Of a DNA stretch of 64,000 nucleotides, positions 11,083-21,513 are shown one piece after another. The notes below the pieces were generated by a model, which saw nothing but the letters and a program-made list of their open reading frames with translations, ran no database searches and was not told where the DNA came from. The stretch lies in contig OZ316898.1 of NCBI GenBank assembly GCA_973895155.1, positions 5,146,001 through 5,210,000 of the forward strand, in the 5' to 3' direction. Source of the DNA: Marsupella aquatica (lineage: Eukaryota > Marchantiophyta). Made by a program: the position numbers and the translations under genes. Position 1 is the stretch's first letter. Every line of letters begins with the position of its first letter.

Positions 11083-11109
11083 TCTAATACCTAAGAGTGT
11101 GCTAGTACT

Positions 11110-11350
11110 GTTCATAGTTGGTGAAACTACTTTTTGTAGGTGGAACTACCATGCGTTGGTGGAACTATTGTGCGTTGGTGGAACTACTATGCGTTGGTAG
11201 AACTACTGTGCGTTGGTAAAACTACTGTAGTTGGTAGAACTACTATACGCTGGTGGACCTACTGTGCGTTGGTAGAACTACTGTGCGTCGGTGAATATTA
11301 TTGTAGTTGGTGGAACTACTCATATGCATTGGTGGAACTACTATAGTCCG
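11110..11350 (+). repeat. Degenerate minisatellite, about 19-20 bp unit
   Basis: Irregular copies of a GTTGGTGGAACTACTRTGC-like unit. The chance open frame across it (WWNYYALVELLCVG) simply reflects the repeat. Confidence 0.75.
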
Positions 11351-11465
11351 TTAATATAGCTAAAAAAGTTTAATAAAGTCTAAATTTAATAATCTAACTA
11401 CTAAATTACTTATATAATCTATAGCATATTAAAACAAACAATTTTTTATAACTTAAGAGAAAATC

Positions 11466-12379
11466 ACGACAGCGTCAACTGAACCTAAACAACTATATCC
11501 ACTGAACCTTTCTTGTGGATATTTGGATATGGTACGCGCTCAGTAAATCTATCCAGTTTCCTTCTCACACGCGACTAGTCGCGTCAACTGGTCCTAAAAG
11601 GAACCTTACCTCCTCTAACAGAACCAGTCACTAAGAGAGCTACCTCAGACGCGACTGGTCGCGTCAACTAAACCTAAACAACTATATCCACTGAACCTTC
11701 CTTGTGGATATTTGGATATGGTACGCGCTCAGTAAATCTATCCAGTTTCCTTCTCACACGCGATTGGTCGTGTCAACTGGTCCTAAAAGGAACCTTACCT
11801 CCTCTAACAGAACCAGTCAATGAGAGAGCTACCTCTGACGCGACTGGTCGCGTCAACTGAACCTAAACAACTATATCCACTGAACCTTCCTTGTGGAGAT
11901 TTGGATATGGTACGCGCTCAGCAAATCTATCCAGTTTCCTTCTCACACGCGATTGGTCGCGTCAACTGGTCCTAAAAGGAACCTTACCTCCTCTAACAGA
12001 ACCAGTCAATGAGAGAGCTACCTCTGACGCGACTGGTCGCGTCAACTGAACCTAAACAACTATATCCACTGAACCTTCCTTGTGGAGATTTGGATATGGT
12101 ACGCGCTCAGCAAATCTATCCAGTTTCCTTCTCACACGCGATTGGTCGCGTCAACTGGTCCTAAAAGGAACCTTACCTCCTCTAACAGAACCAGTCAATG
12201 AGAGAGCTACCTCTGACGCGACTGGTCGCGTCAACTGAACCTAAACAACTATATCCACTGAACCTTCCTTGTGGAGATTTGGATATGGTACGCGCTCAGT
12301 AAATCTATCCAGTTTCCTTCTCACACGCGACTGGTCGCGTCAACTGGTCCTAAAAGGAACCTTACCTCCTCTAACAGAA
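11466..12379 (+). repeat. 189-bp satellite array with palindromic sites
   Basis: GCGTCAACT anchors recur at 11,472, 11,661, 11,850, 12,039 and 12,228, exactly 189 bp apart, giving about five units. Each unit holds two near-identical inverted sites of the form ACGCGAC-NN-GTCGCGT (for example 11,569-11,584). Copies differ by single substitutions such as ACTAGT, ATTGGT or ACTGGT at the centre. The array is interrupted at 12,379 and resumes at 13,535. Confidence 0.9.
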
Positions 12380-13534
12380 TTAATCCGTGGACCCCATGTT
12401 CATCCAAGGAATGTTTGTGTGATTAAGTGAAATCAATTTTCATCAAGGTGGTAACCAACGGTTTTGAGTCTCCCGATAGTGTTGGTGCGTGCTCATACAA
12501 AAACAAATGCTCAAAAGATAGAGATCTATCAAACGGAAGGTTGAATGTGGAGGAATTGAGCTTTCTTATAGGTTTTGCTTACACATTGGAAAAATCATCT
12601 TTCAACCATTCTTGATTGATTGTTTGTGAGTTACATTGAGCATTACTGTCACAAGACAGACTAGAGCACAACACTCAGCTGTTGGCAAAAAAGCGCTTGT
12701 CAATTTGGTGGGAAGAACACACAAAACAAACGAGCCGTCACTTCAAACAAAGAATTTGTAGTTATTTTTATTTAAGAAAGTTATGGTGTGAGGGGAAGAC
12801 CAACAATTGTTTCTTTGACATAGAGGCTCCATTTGGCGTCAACCTATGTTTAGAGTGAGCTTTAGTTGAAGACTATCTAAGAAATGCGAACAATTCAAGC
12901 CGGGAAGCAAACATTGTTTAAATTCAAGCAAGGAAGCAAACATGAGTATCTAAATTTCTCTAGCTTTCCAATGAACCTAACATTGATAGATTTTGTCAAG
13001 TACTAAAAAGATGATGAATTTTTAATTTTACTCTAGCTTTCCAATGAGGGACATTGAGAAATTTTATCAAGACATTACTAAAGAGATCACGAGTTTCTAA
13101 ATCTTGATCTTGAATTTTCCAATGAATCAAACATTGGCAAATTTTATCAATTACTAAGGAGATTTATTATTTAGTTTTACAATGTGAAGCCAAATGGGTT
13201 TTAATTATGTACATTTCTATCAATTGATTTTTTCAAATTTACTAACAATTAAAAAATATAAGCATTTTGATATAAAACACTGATATATCTTTGACAAACA
13301 TCAAAATGGTAACTTTGTTTTACTAAATGACATCTCTTCTTTTGTATTTTGTTTTTTTTATGTTTAATATTTACAGCATGGCGCCCCAATAATTACGTTG
13401 TTTTTGCCACAAACAGGAATGTGCATGTTTGTTATTGTTAAAAGTAGGATCATTCCTGTTTGTGGCTAGTTGTGATGATGTGGCGCAACCTCATGGCAGA
13501 GAATTTGCAAGAGACCCCTAATGGGGGTCCGTAA
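12380..13534. mobile_element. 1.15-kb insertion in the satellite, putative non-autonomous DNA transposon
   Basis: The satellite reads CTCTAACAGAA up to 12,379 and resumes with CCAGTCAATGAGAG at 13,535, which is contiguous in an uninterrupted unit. The insert starts TTAATCCGTGGACCCC and ends GGGGGTCCGTAA, so its ends are imperfectly inverted. Any target duplication is only 2-3 bp. Near the right end are perfect 16-bp inverted arms, GCCACAAACAGGAATG (13,406-13,421) and its complement (13,451-13,466), with a 29-bp loop. The interior is AT-rich and codes for nothing recognisable. Superfamily undetermined. Confidence 0.6.
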
Positions 13535-13740
13535 CCAGTCAATGAGAGAGCTACCTCAGACGCGACTGGTTGCGTCAACTGAACCTAAACAACTATATCC
13601 ACTGAACCTTCCTTGTGGAGATTTGGATATGGTACGCGCTCAGTAAATCTATCCAGTTTCCTTCTCACACGCGACTGGTCGCGGCAACTGGTCATAAAAG
13701 GAACCTCACAATATTTTCACGCGACTGGTCGCGTCAACAG
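13535..13740 (+). repeat. Continuation of the 189-bp satellite
   Basis: One further, slightly diverged unit with both palindromic sites (one arm changed to GTTGCGTC, one downstream GTCGCGGC). It ends with an extra ACGCGACTGGTCGCGT site near 13,720. Confidence 0.85.
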
Positions 13741-14831
13741 CTCAAACAACTTTTGGACACTAGGATAATACAATGATACAACTGTGATTACTGACCCGTA
13801 CGGACAAGGAAATCCGAGTAAGCATGATTTCATTCATTTGTATTCATTCATTTGTATTCATTCATGAACTTTACAATAATTCAGATGTTTGAGCTCTGTC
13901 ATTGTGAAACTATTATATATCAGAAGTTTAGAGAATGATTCACCTAAGATGATTCAATTTAGCAGTCTACTGGTTGTATTCGTCAATTAAAGGATTCAGT
14001 GTAATGAGATTCACATAACATGAGAGTTTATATGATTAAATTCACAGCGTGCAAGTTTGTAATGAGTTTGTAATGAATTTGTATGATTCACACATATTTG
14101 AGTTTACAAACAAACCGCATTATGAAAACTCAGCTTAACAATCAAGAGAAATTTTAGCAAACAACAATCAACACCAGCAGAAAATGTAGAAATTGCACCT
14201 GAATTCTGAAAAATTGATGTAATCGTCTGAGAGATTGACGTCCAAGCACTTGAAGACCTTGCTGCGGCATTCCAGAAAGTAAATATAAGATTGAATATAT
14301 TAATATGCTAAGCAACAACAACACAGCTTCTATACTTCTATACATAGAGCTTCGCTGCCACCAATTGAATAACATGTGCTTAATGCTAAGGAACTCATTA
14401 TGTCAAGTTAAAAAGACTCTTTCAGAAGTACAATCAAAGCTGTGGATAGGCAAATTGAGCATGAATAAAAGCGCACTAAACCTGAAGATTCAAAGAGGTG
14501 AAACAAACCTGAATGCTGAATGGAAGGAGCTGAAACAAGCTACCAAAAAGTAGTTCGAGCTGCTGAAACACATTGATCAAGCTGATATGAGCTTAAAATT
14601 GGCTGACACGAGCTGATACGAGCACTCCCAAAAAACTAGCTGCAACGAACCCAACGGGCTCCTAAGAATCCCTTCGAGCAAACTAGAAGTGAATACGAGC
14701 TGTAAATGCGAGCTGCAACGCGTCAACGAGCTCCTGGTCGAAACAATCGACAACTACTAAGAGCTGCAACGCGCCGACAAGCACCTAACCACAATGAACG
14801 AGCTGCAACGACAAAAATGAAATCCAGGGCA
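13741..14831. other. No gene recognised
   Basis: AT-rich sequence with scattered short direct repeats (ATTCATTTGTATTC repeated near 13,830-13,862). Short frames only. Confidence 0.35.
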
Positions 14832-14868
14832 GGAGCGAGAGCGAGAGCGAGAGCGAGAGCGAGAGCGA
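14832..14868 (+). repeat. GAGCGA microsatellite
   Basis: About six tandem copies of a GAGCGA hexamer. It encodes an ARARAR run in one chance frame. Confidence 0.85.
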
Positions 14869-17316
14869 CGAGAGCAGGCACGCGAAAGTCTAGGGAGCGA
14901 GAAACAACAACAATGAACAGTGAACTCGAGACCGTGGGTGCCGATACTAAGGAAGGACTAATTAGGGTATTGTTTTAGCATAACCCTAATAATAGCCTAG
15001 CGACAGGAAGGTTCCAGATGATCTCCGTACACTCCACCATCGACTGAACAAACTATGCAATCGTGAAAAAAAGATTATCGGATTCCTTTTGATTTGCCGT
15101 ACTAAAGGAGATTTCTATTTGATCGCCAATTTGAAATTTAAACCGGTAATTATGCAACTGCGAAAGATTGTTAGTGGGGACCCCCGGATCCGTATCTTCA
15201 CTATATCTGCCAATTCAAATCCAAAATGTGAACGAACGACAACTTTCTCACGATCGTTCCATTACGTAGTGGAGGCAAACTTCAAAATCATTCCATTTTG
15301 GTAGTGGAGACCGTCGGATCCGGATCCGTACTCCACTCTCTATCTTGCCAATTCAAACCCATACTCTAAACAACGTAAAATGATTCTCACGGTCGGGGAG
15401 AACCGATATTCAAAATCAATCTTGTATAATGATTCTCACAACTAGAGACTCAACCACTTTTCAAAATCAAAATCGAGTCCAGATGAACACATCCTTCATG
15501 GAGTCAATAGATTGATCTCATTGCTCACGGATCATTCTTCATTTTCAATTTCTCCTGACCAGGATACTAGCTGGGCTCTCAGCGGAGGCTGATCCAAGGC
15601 ACATTTGAGGTGGAGCAGATTGGATCATTCAACTATTCCAGTCAGAGGCGGAGCTCATTCAAGCAACGTTGGCGCAGTTCTTGTTGTATCACCTTCAATC
15701 TTGGGGAGAGCACATCCGATCAAGCGAGAGAGTTATGACGAAGCGAGACGACAAACATTTAGAACCTCCATAGTCTGCCTCATTCATCGAAGCATTCTAG
15801 TGGACCAACAAAGAGCGGCTATTCTGAAATCACTGTCTGGTCGAGGATTTTGATCTTGATACGATCAACAAGTTGTCATTCTCTGGTGGTGCGATTTGGT
15901 CACAATACTCAAGGAAATTGGAGTTCGAAGGAGGAGGCTTAGTTGGCTGGGACGAGGAGGCTACGCTGGAAGGAAGAGGCTTGGCTGGGAGGAGGGTTTC
16001 CGCCAACATCGGAGGGTTGCCACCAACATTGTTGAGACCACACGCAATTGAATAACTTGTAAGTATCAATCAGCATTAATTCCGCAATAAATGAGGAGAG
16101 TAGTTGCCTTAAATCACGCATTCAATGCATGAATTGAGTCAATGAAGTTATGGTCCAATTTCTCACTCCGATTTTGATCAATCCGTGTTTCAAGTCCAAT
16201 ACAGAAGCAATGTATCAGATGTACTAGTAGAGGATCCGAATGAATTCTCTAGTCTAAAATTGTATGGCGTTCAAGTATAGTTGTCCGTACGTTTTGCTAT
16301 TGTTTATTGTAGTCGTCGGCCTAGCAAAACGAAACGTAATCGAGGTCCATTTTTCAGATCAGACTGATCTCAACTTGTTAGTAGGATGACCTGATTTTTT
16401 TGTTACACATGTAGTTCGTCACGCGCACAGTCGCGTGAACCAATTTATCTCATGTCTTTTGATATTGTTTATTGTAGTCGACAGCCTAGCGAATTGGCCA
16501 GCAATCTATTTTAAAACCAAGGTCTTCGTTTCATCACGCGCACGGTCACGTTAATGTTTTAGAGGTCAGCGAAAGCTTTGTACTCTTAGACGTAATCGCC
16601 CTTTATTTCTCAGATCTGCCTGATCTCAACTTGTTAGTAGGATGACCTCCATCTGATCTTCCATCGACAAATGTGGCGAACAATGTTGTCTCTCACAAAA
16701 CATTTGACCCGATTTAGTCACCGTAAACATTATATTACATCACTGACACATTCTGTAAGGAGTACCACAAATTCGATACGTCAAACCTTCTAAATCGTCC
16801 GTCGGAACATCCTCATTCTTCGAGCTCAACGGAGTAGTCATCGCCTTCAAACAAGAGATGCGGACCGAGACTAAGAATTGGAAATGAGAGAGCTGATGTG
16901 CGAATAGATTATCCAGTAGTCAGAAAGTGGAATGCGTGGGGGAATGAGCAGTAGGGATCATCTCAATGCTTTATACTGTTTAGTCTCCACTAGTCATTGT
17001 ACATAGTGGTTTCTAGAAGAGAGTGCGCATTTGACTGGCGCGTATTAGAATTGGCGGGAAGTTCAGTTGTCCTCTAAGTATGGCTTTAATTTCACGTTTG
17101 GCGACCGCCCCGGGAATACTGATTGCTAGTGAAGTACTGAGATTTCTTATGAGGGTCAGTAGTTACTGACTGTCCGGTGTCCACTCATTGGTAAACTGGT
17201 ACTGTCTACTCATTTTTTCTGAGTGAAGTTGAAATGATTGTTCGTAATCGATTGTAGTCGTTCTCATTCACTTGAAATGACGGCGGACCATGCATAATCT
17301 GTTACCGGTATGTGTG
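14869..17316. other. No gene recognised; upstream region of the DUF7869-type gene
   Basis: Short frames only, some GGAGG-rich (15,920-16,020). Partial CACGCGCACAGTCGCGTG-like sites occur near 16,418 and 16,534, related to the palindromes at 17.6 and 17.9 kb. Upstream exons of the DUF7869-type gene may lie here but could not be placed. Confidence 0.35.
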
Positions 17317-17624
17317 ATGCCTTTAGATCCGTAATTGTATCTTCCTGTCTCACGCGCAATCGTATCTTACTTATGAAGTACCAAGTACGAGCTAGAGTTT
17401 GGGCCTAGCCTTCTAGCTTCTACGTCGTAGACCCTGTTATCCCTACACCCTCTGACTAAGGTCACGCGACATGCCTTTAGATCCGTAATTGTATCTTCCT
17501 GTCTCACGCGCAATCGTATCTTACTTATGAAGTACCAAGTACGAGCTAGAGTTTGGGCCTAGCCTTCTAGCTTCTACGTCATAGACCCTGTTATCCCTAC
17601 ACCCTCTAACTAAGGTCACGCGAC
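17317..17624 (+). repeat. 154-bp tandem duplication
   Basis: Two copies start ATGCCTTTAGATCCG at 17,317 and 17,471 and differ at very few bases. Each holds ACCCTGTTATCCCTA (17,431-17,445 and 17,585-17,599). Confidence 0.9.
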
Positions 17625-17634
17625 TAGTCGCGTG
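17617..17634. repeat. Perfect 18-bp palindrome
   Basis: CACGCGACTAGTCGCGTG reads identically on both strands. It shares its core with the sites in the 189-bp satellite 6 kb away. Confidence 0.9.
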
Positions 17635-17881
17635 CAGGGCAGTGCATTGACTACATTTTGCCTACTTATTGACGGTCGTGACAGGACAATGCAATTCATA
17701 GACGTTTTACTGGCGCTTATTAGCATTACTATCCTCAGTAGTTACTGACTGTCCACTCATTTGTTCTAAGTGGATGTGAAATTAATGATTGATCGTAATT
17801 GATTGTGGTCGTTCTCATTCATTTGAAATGACTGACGGACCATGCATAGTCTGTTGCCGGTATGTGTGGTACCTCTAGGGT

Positions 17882-17899
17882 CACGCGACCAGTCGCGTG
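17882..17899. repeat. Near-perfect 18-bp palindrome
   Basis: CACGCGAC-CA-GTCGCGTG, with perfect 8-bp arms, in a context (GTCACGCGAC...GCGTGCA) shared with 17,617-17,634. Confidence 0.88.
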
Positions 17900-18116
17900 C
17901 AACGCAGTGCATTGACTACATTCTGCTTATTGACCGACGTGACAGGACAGTGCAGTGAAATCGACGGACATGACAGGACTGTACGCTTATAGTGATATTC
18001 TCTAATGTGCAGGATCATAATTATTATGGTGACATCTACAATCTGGATCAGGGAAGGCGGACAAGTTATTATAGGCATACGTGAGAAACAGGTTGGAAAA
18101 GGTCGCGTGATAAGTC

Positions 18117-19917
18117 TTGATCCTTCCAGGGTTTTGTCACAATGTTCCTCTTGGGGCGGACAGAGTTCTTCTTCTATTGGAGGAAGTTTTTGACGAGACC
18201 ATTCTATGCGAAGATGGCAAACTTTTGAAGGACATGATTGGGGGTTACGGACCTTGTATGGGAAAGGAATCAGCTTTTTCGAGCTCCCATGGAATCGGAG
18301 GATGGTTTGGCACTGTTGGTGATGATCAAGATCCAGTCAATCAAAATTCTGATGGGAACAACCATAATGAGAGTCGGTCTGGTGTGGAAGTAGTTTTACC
18401 AAAGGCCTTGTGGATGGGCATGCCTGTAAAGGTGGTGGATGAGAACAAGTTGATTTTTGCAGTGGCAACTATACATGTTCTAGATCCTATAGTGAAGCTT
18501 GGGGATGTCACCCTTGGGAATACACATGTGGGAATTCTGATCAACGATTTTGTCGAGGGAGCTACCATAGATCATCTGAAGCATAGAGATTGCTTAAAAG
18601 CTTGGTCGATGGACCAACTCATTGCCAAGGATGGCAACTTGTTGTCTTTCCACAACATCAGGCAAGCTGTGGGAGGGAACACATCTCCAACAAGTGGCAA
18701 GCGGTCCTACGTCCATAAAAGTAGGAAAAGAAAGAGTCCATCTTCCCAAACATCTAGAAGAGACACATCTTTGGCACGTCAAGATGTGTTGTTGATAAAC
18801 ACTAAGGACTGTTGTAGTGAACATTGTTGCCAATATTTGGACCGCAACTTGGCTATGGCAATTAGGCAAAAGTGGTGGTCAAAATCTTTTGCGGAGCGCA
18901 AGGAGGAGGAAATCAAGGCTATTAAAAATACAATACACTTGGGTACTGGAGAAAGGATTCTAGTAGTGGAGGGCAAAGTATTGTGCTTGGAGGCATGGAG
19001 AATCATTCATTCAAGAGGAAAGACTCAATTTTATGCCTTGAAGAAGACTGTGATGGCTGGAATGAACATAGGTACCCATGGTAATGCTGGAAAAAGGCGT
19101 ATGTCCGAGAAAGTATCTCAAGCGTTCATGTCAATGAAAGAGATTATTGAGGAGGCAGCTGATCATCATTCAGCCAAGTTGAGAACCATGGCAGATAATA
19201 CAAGGATGGTTTTGAGGGAATTGCCAACAAATCTTACTTGGGAGAATATTAGAAATAGGGTTAATGTTGTCAACCAGGAGGCTGGTCTTCCTCCAATTTC
19301 CCAACCCACCTTGAGTCATCTACATCAGATGTATTTCAGGGAGTTCTCACGTCACAAAAAGGGCAACAACTTTTCAAAGTGTACAACTTGTAGTGAGTTG
19401 CTTCAACGGAAAGCAAACCTTACAGGAGCTAAGGAAGAGTTAGAGGGCCTAAGGCGTGACGAGGAGGAACATCACCAAGACCACACACAACAAAGAATGT
19501 GCTATCATACCTGGAGATATGAGTCCATCCATCGTCCAAAGGAAGTGTTATGCCTTATTCATGATAAGATGGATCATTCAAAGACAGCTCTCCCAAGAAT
19601 GCCCTTCAATCCTAAGCATGTGGATGGTGCCCAAAAGTTCCCAATTACTGTCACTAGTATCCTTACTCATGGTCATGGTCCCAAGGCCATAGCCCAATAT
19701 CATGTTGGAGTGTGGCCAGGTGATGTCAACATCACTATTGGGTCAATTGATTCAATACTAAGGATGTTGGAAAACCCAAATCCAATGATCAAATCACTTG
19801 TGGAGGGGCCAGACTTGACAAGTCTTTTTAAAGACCTCCTTTTTGGGAGAGCAGATATCTTGGAGGCAAGTGTCCTTAGAGCATTTGAGGATGACATTGC
19901 CTACATCTCAAGCCTAG
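18117..19917 (+). CDS. DUF7869-type protein, 5' exon
   Basis: A 600-codon open stretch. Position 18,117 is a TTG, not a start, so coding probably enters through a splice acceptor (TCCTTCCAG, ending 18,129) or begins at a later Met. Visible features are a basic Ser-rich linker (KRSYVHKSRKRK), a Cys pair (DCCSEHCC), a CTTCSELLQ motif near residue 423, and KMDHSKTALP with HVDG downstream. These are the usual landmarks upstream of the DUF7869 region in plant and oomycete proteins. Function is unknown. The later DNC/GHTHEDVD motifs recall an RNase H-like fold, and the family often lies in repetitive DNA, so it may be transposon-derived. The exon ends at a GT donor (19,918). The gene continues at 20,118-20,359 and, beyond a 19.5-kb insertion, at 39,867. 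Confidence 0.65.
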
Positions 19918-20026
19918 GTACTTTACTCACAATCCTTTAATTTATTATTATTTAATAATATAAGCTCACACACACTGACACTCTACTTTGTGTAGTTGTT
20001 GCTCCTCCTAGCCAAGGTTTCATTAA

Positions 20027-20080
20027 TAGGGTTTAAACCCTAAACCCTAAATTGGGGTTTAGGGTCTGACTAGGGTTTTA
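20027..20080. repeat. Short head-to-head telomeric-type tract in an intron
   Basis: GGGTTTAAACCCTAAACCCTAAA is followed within a few bases by GGGGTTTAGGGTC, so plant-type TTTAGGG units face each other inside the 200-bp intron. It is too short to be a functional telomere. Confidence 0.7.
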
Positions 20081-20117
20081 TTTAAAAGCATTATGAGATT
20101 GTTACATTGTGATGCAG

Positions 20118-20359
20118 CACCTGAGGCACCAAAGTTTAGGCCCCTTCCACGAGTATTGAAGCTACAACTGGATAATTGTGCCTCAGACAACAAGAACAGA
20201 TATATGATGGCTTATTTGTCATTGTTGACGGCAAGGGAGGTGTTTGAAGAGGTTCATCTTGGTTTTATGGTGGTTGGGCATACTCATGAGGACGTTGACG
20301 GTATGTTTGGGCATTTTTCAGAGTCTATGATGCATAACCCCACATACTCATTGCCTGAG
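20118..20359 (+). CDS. DUF7869-type protein, second exon (interrupted)
   Basis: The acceptor GATGCAG ends at 20,117, and the G left over from the previous exon completes an Ala codon. The exon encodes LQLDNCASDNKNRYMMAYLSLL and then VVGHTHEDVDGMFGHFS, the signature block of the DUF7869 family. The Asp/Asn and HTHEDVD pattern could be a metal or catalytic site; this is inference. The frame runs to 20,359, where a retroelement starts (TGTGACGCC). The last five bases, CTGAG, are repeated at 39,862-39,866 on the far side, marking the target duplication. The remaining 34 bp of the exon lie at 39,867-39,900. Each half by itself would give a truncated protein. Confidence 0.7.
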
Positions 20360-20718
20360 TGTGACGCCGCCGGTACGGCGAGTAATGAGTAATTCGGTCT
20401 AAACCGTGCTTAGCACGCACGTTAGGGGTATCTTAGGCCGCTATGATTAGCATAACGACAGTATTTAGATAGCCATTATGAGTAGGAAATCATTAGTCAA
20501 TAAGGGGAATTCATGTTTGGGCTGGCGGCGCGTCGCCATTCGCACGCCCGGGTTACGAGCGTGGAGGGGCCCCTCCCTCGGGTCCGTATAACGAACTTCG
20601 GGAGGCGTCCACTGACATGCGGTGACTCAGACCGGCGAAGTGGCCGGTACACTACAAGCGTGAACGGTTCAGCCTATAGGCAACGAGGAGATGTCAGGGG
20701 ATCGACAAGCCCTCAAGG

Positions 20719-20727
20719 TATAAAAAG
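20719..20727 (+). promoter_or_regulatory. TATA box in the 5' LTR
   Basis: TATAAAAAG about 108 bp upstream of the ORF1 ATG. The matching site in the 3' LTR (32,619-32,627) reads TATACAAAG and should be weaker. Confidence 0.65.
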
Positions 20728-20826
20728 GGAGCCGACCCTTTGTAGTGCACCAGTCCATCAGTCCACGCGCCATCTTCGACCCCAACTCTCTCGTTTGCTC
20801 TTAGTCGCCACTACTATCTCCTCTGA

Positions 20827-21513
20827 ATGTCGCACACGATCCTCTCCAGTTTGGCCATTCGATTCTGGATGCAGTTCATATCTACCGGAAGACACTTGGC
20901 CGACTCATTGAAACACGCCAACCCGCGCCGATACGAAATCAAATGCGAGTACGAGAGAGCCATCCGCCTAGCAGGACGACACCACTACATCCTTAACTTT
21001 GACTACCCGTCTCAGAGCGAGATTTACCGACCAGCAGAGGTATCTGGGTACTTCTTCAACGGAGACAAATATATCGGTTTCTGGGAAGCATTGCTTCAGC
21101 TTCCGGACGAGGTCTTTAATATCCCGGGTACGATCGACTTGCAACGACATCACTTTGACCACATCCCTGCTCAGGTTCGGGCTATCATCAATAGCGAGTC
21201 CAGCACTACCCGTTCGACAAGGTTGTCTATACTTGCTTTGGAGAACTTCTACCAGCACCTGCAGAGCTTCATGGGGACTAGACCCGCAACCACCGGCGCC
21301 GACCCAGTCGACCCCATACCCGTACCCGCACCAACGTAGACTCAGGCTCAGGCTCAGCTTCAGTCTCAGTCTCAGTCTCAGCCTAGCCAACCCCCACCGC
21401 CGATCGCCCCGCCAGTAGTACAAGTACGCTCCGTCATCAATGCTGTGGACCTTAGCGATGATGACGAGGCTACCCCACCCTTGCTCAGGCGGCCCAGAGG
21501 AGCAAACACTTAG
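20827..21513 (+). pseudogene. LTR-borne ORF1, 5' LTR copy
   Basis: The first ATG after the predicted transcription start opens a frame reading MSHTILSS, then a hydrophobic/aromatic head domain (RAIRLAGRHHYILNFDYPSQ, GYFFNGDKYIGFWEALL) and a Pro/Gln/Ser-rich linker. An in-frame TAG at 21,337-21,339 breaks this copy; the 3' LTR has CAG there. After the break the frame stays open through VINAVDLSDDDE to the TAG at 21,511-21,513, which both LTR copies share. The Gln/Ser tract is two 6-bp units longer than in the 3' copy. I know no family for the head domain. See 32,727-33,401 for the intact copy. Confidence 0.6.

Noticed and set aside
13406-13466. MicroRNA precursor
   Set aside because: The perfect 16-bp arms are short for a plant precursor, and the hairpin sits near a transposon end, where such structures are common.
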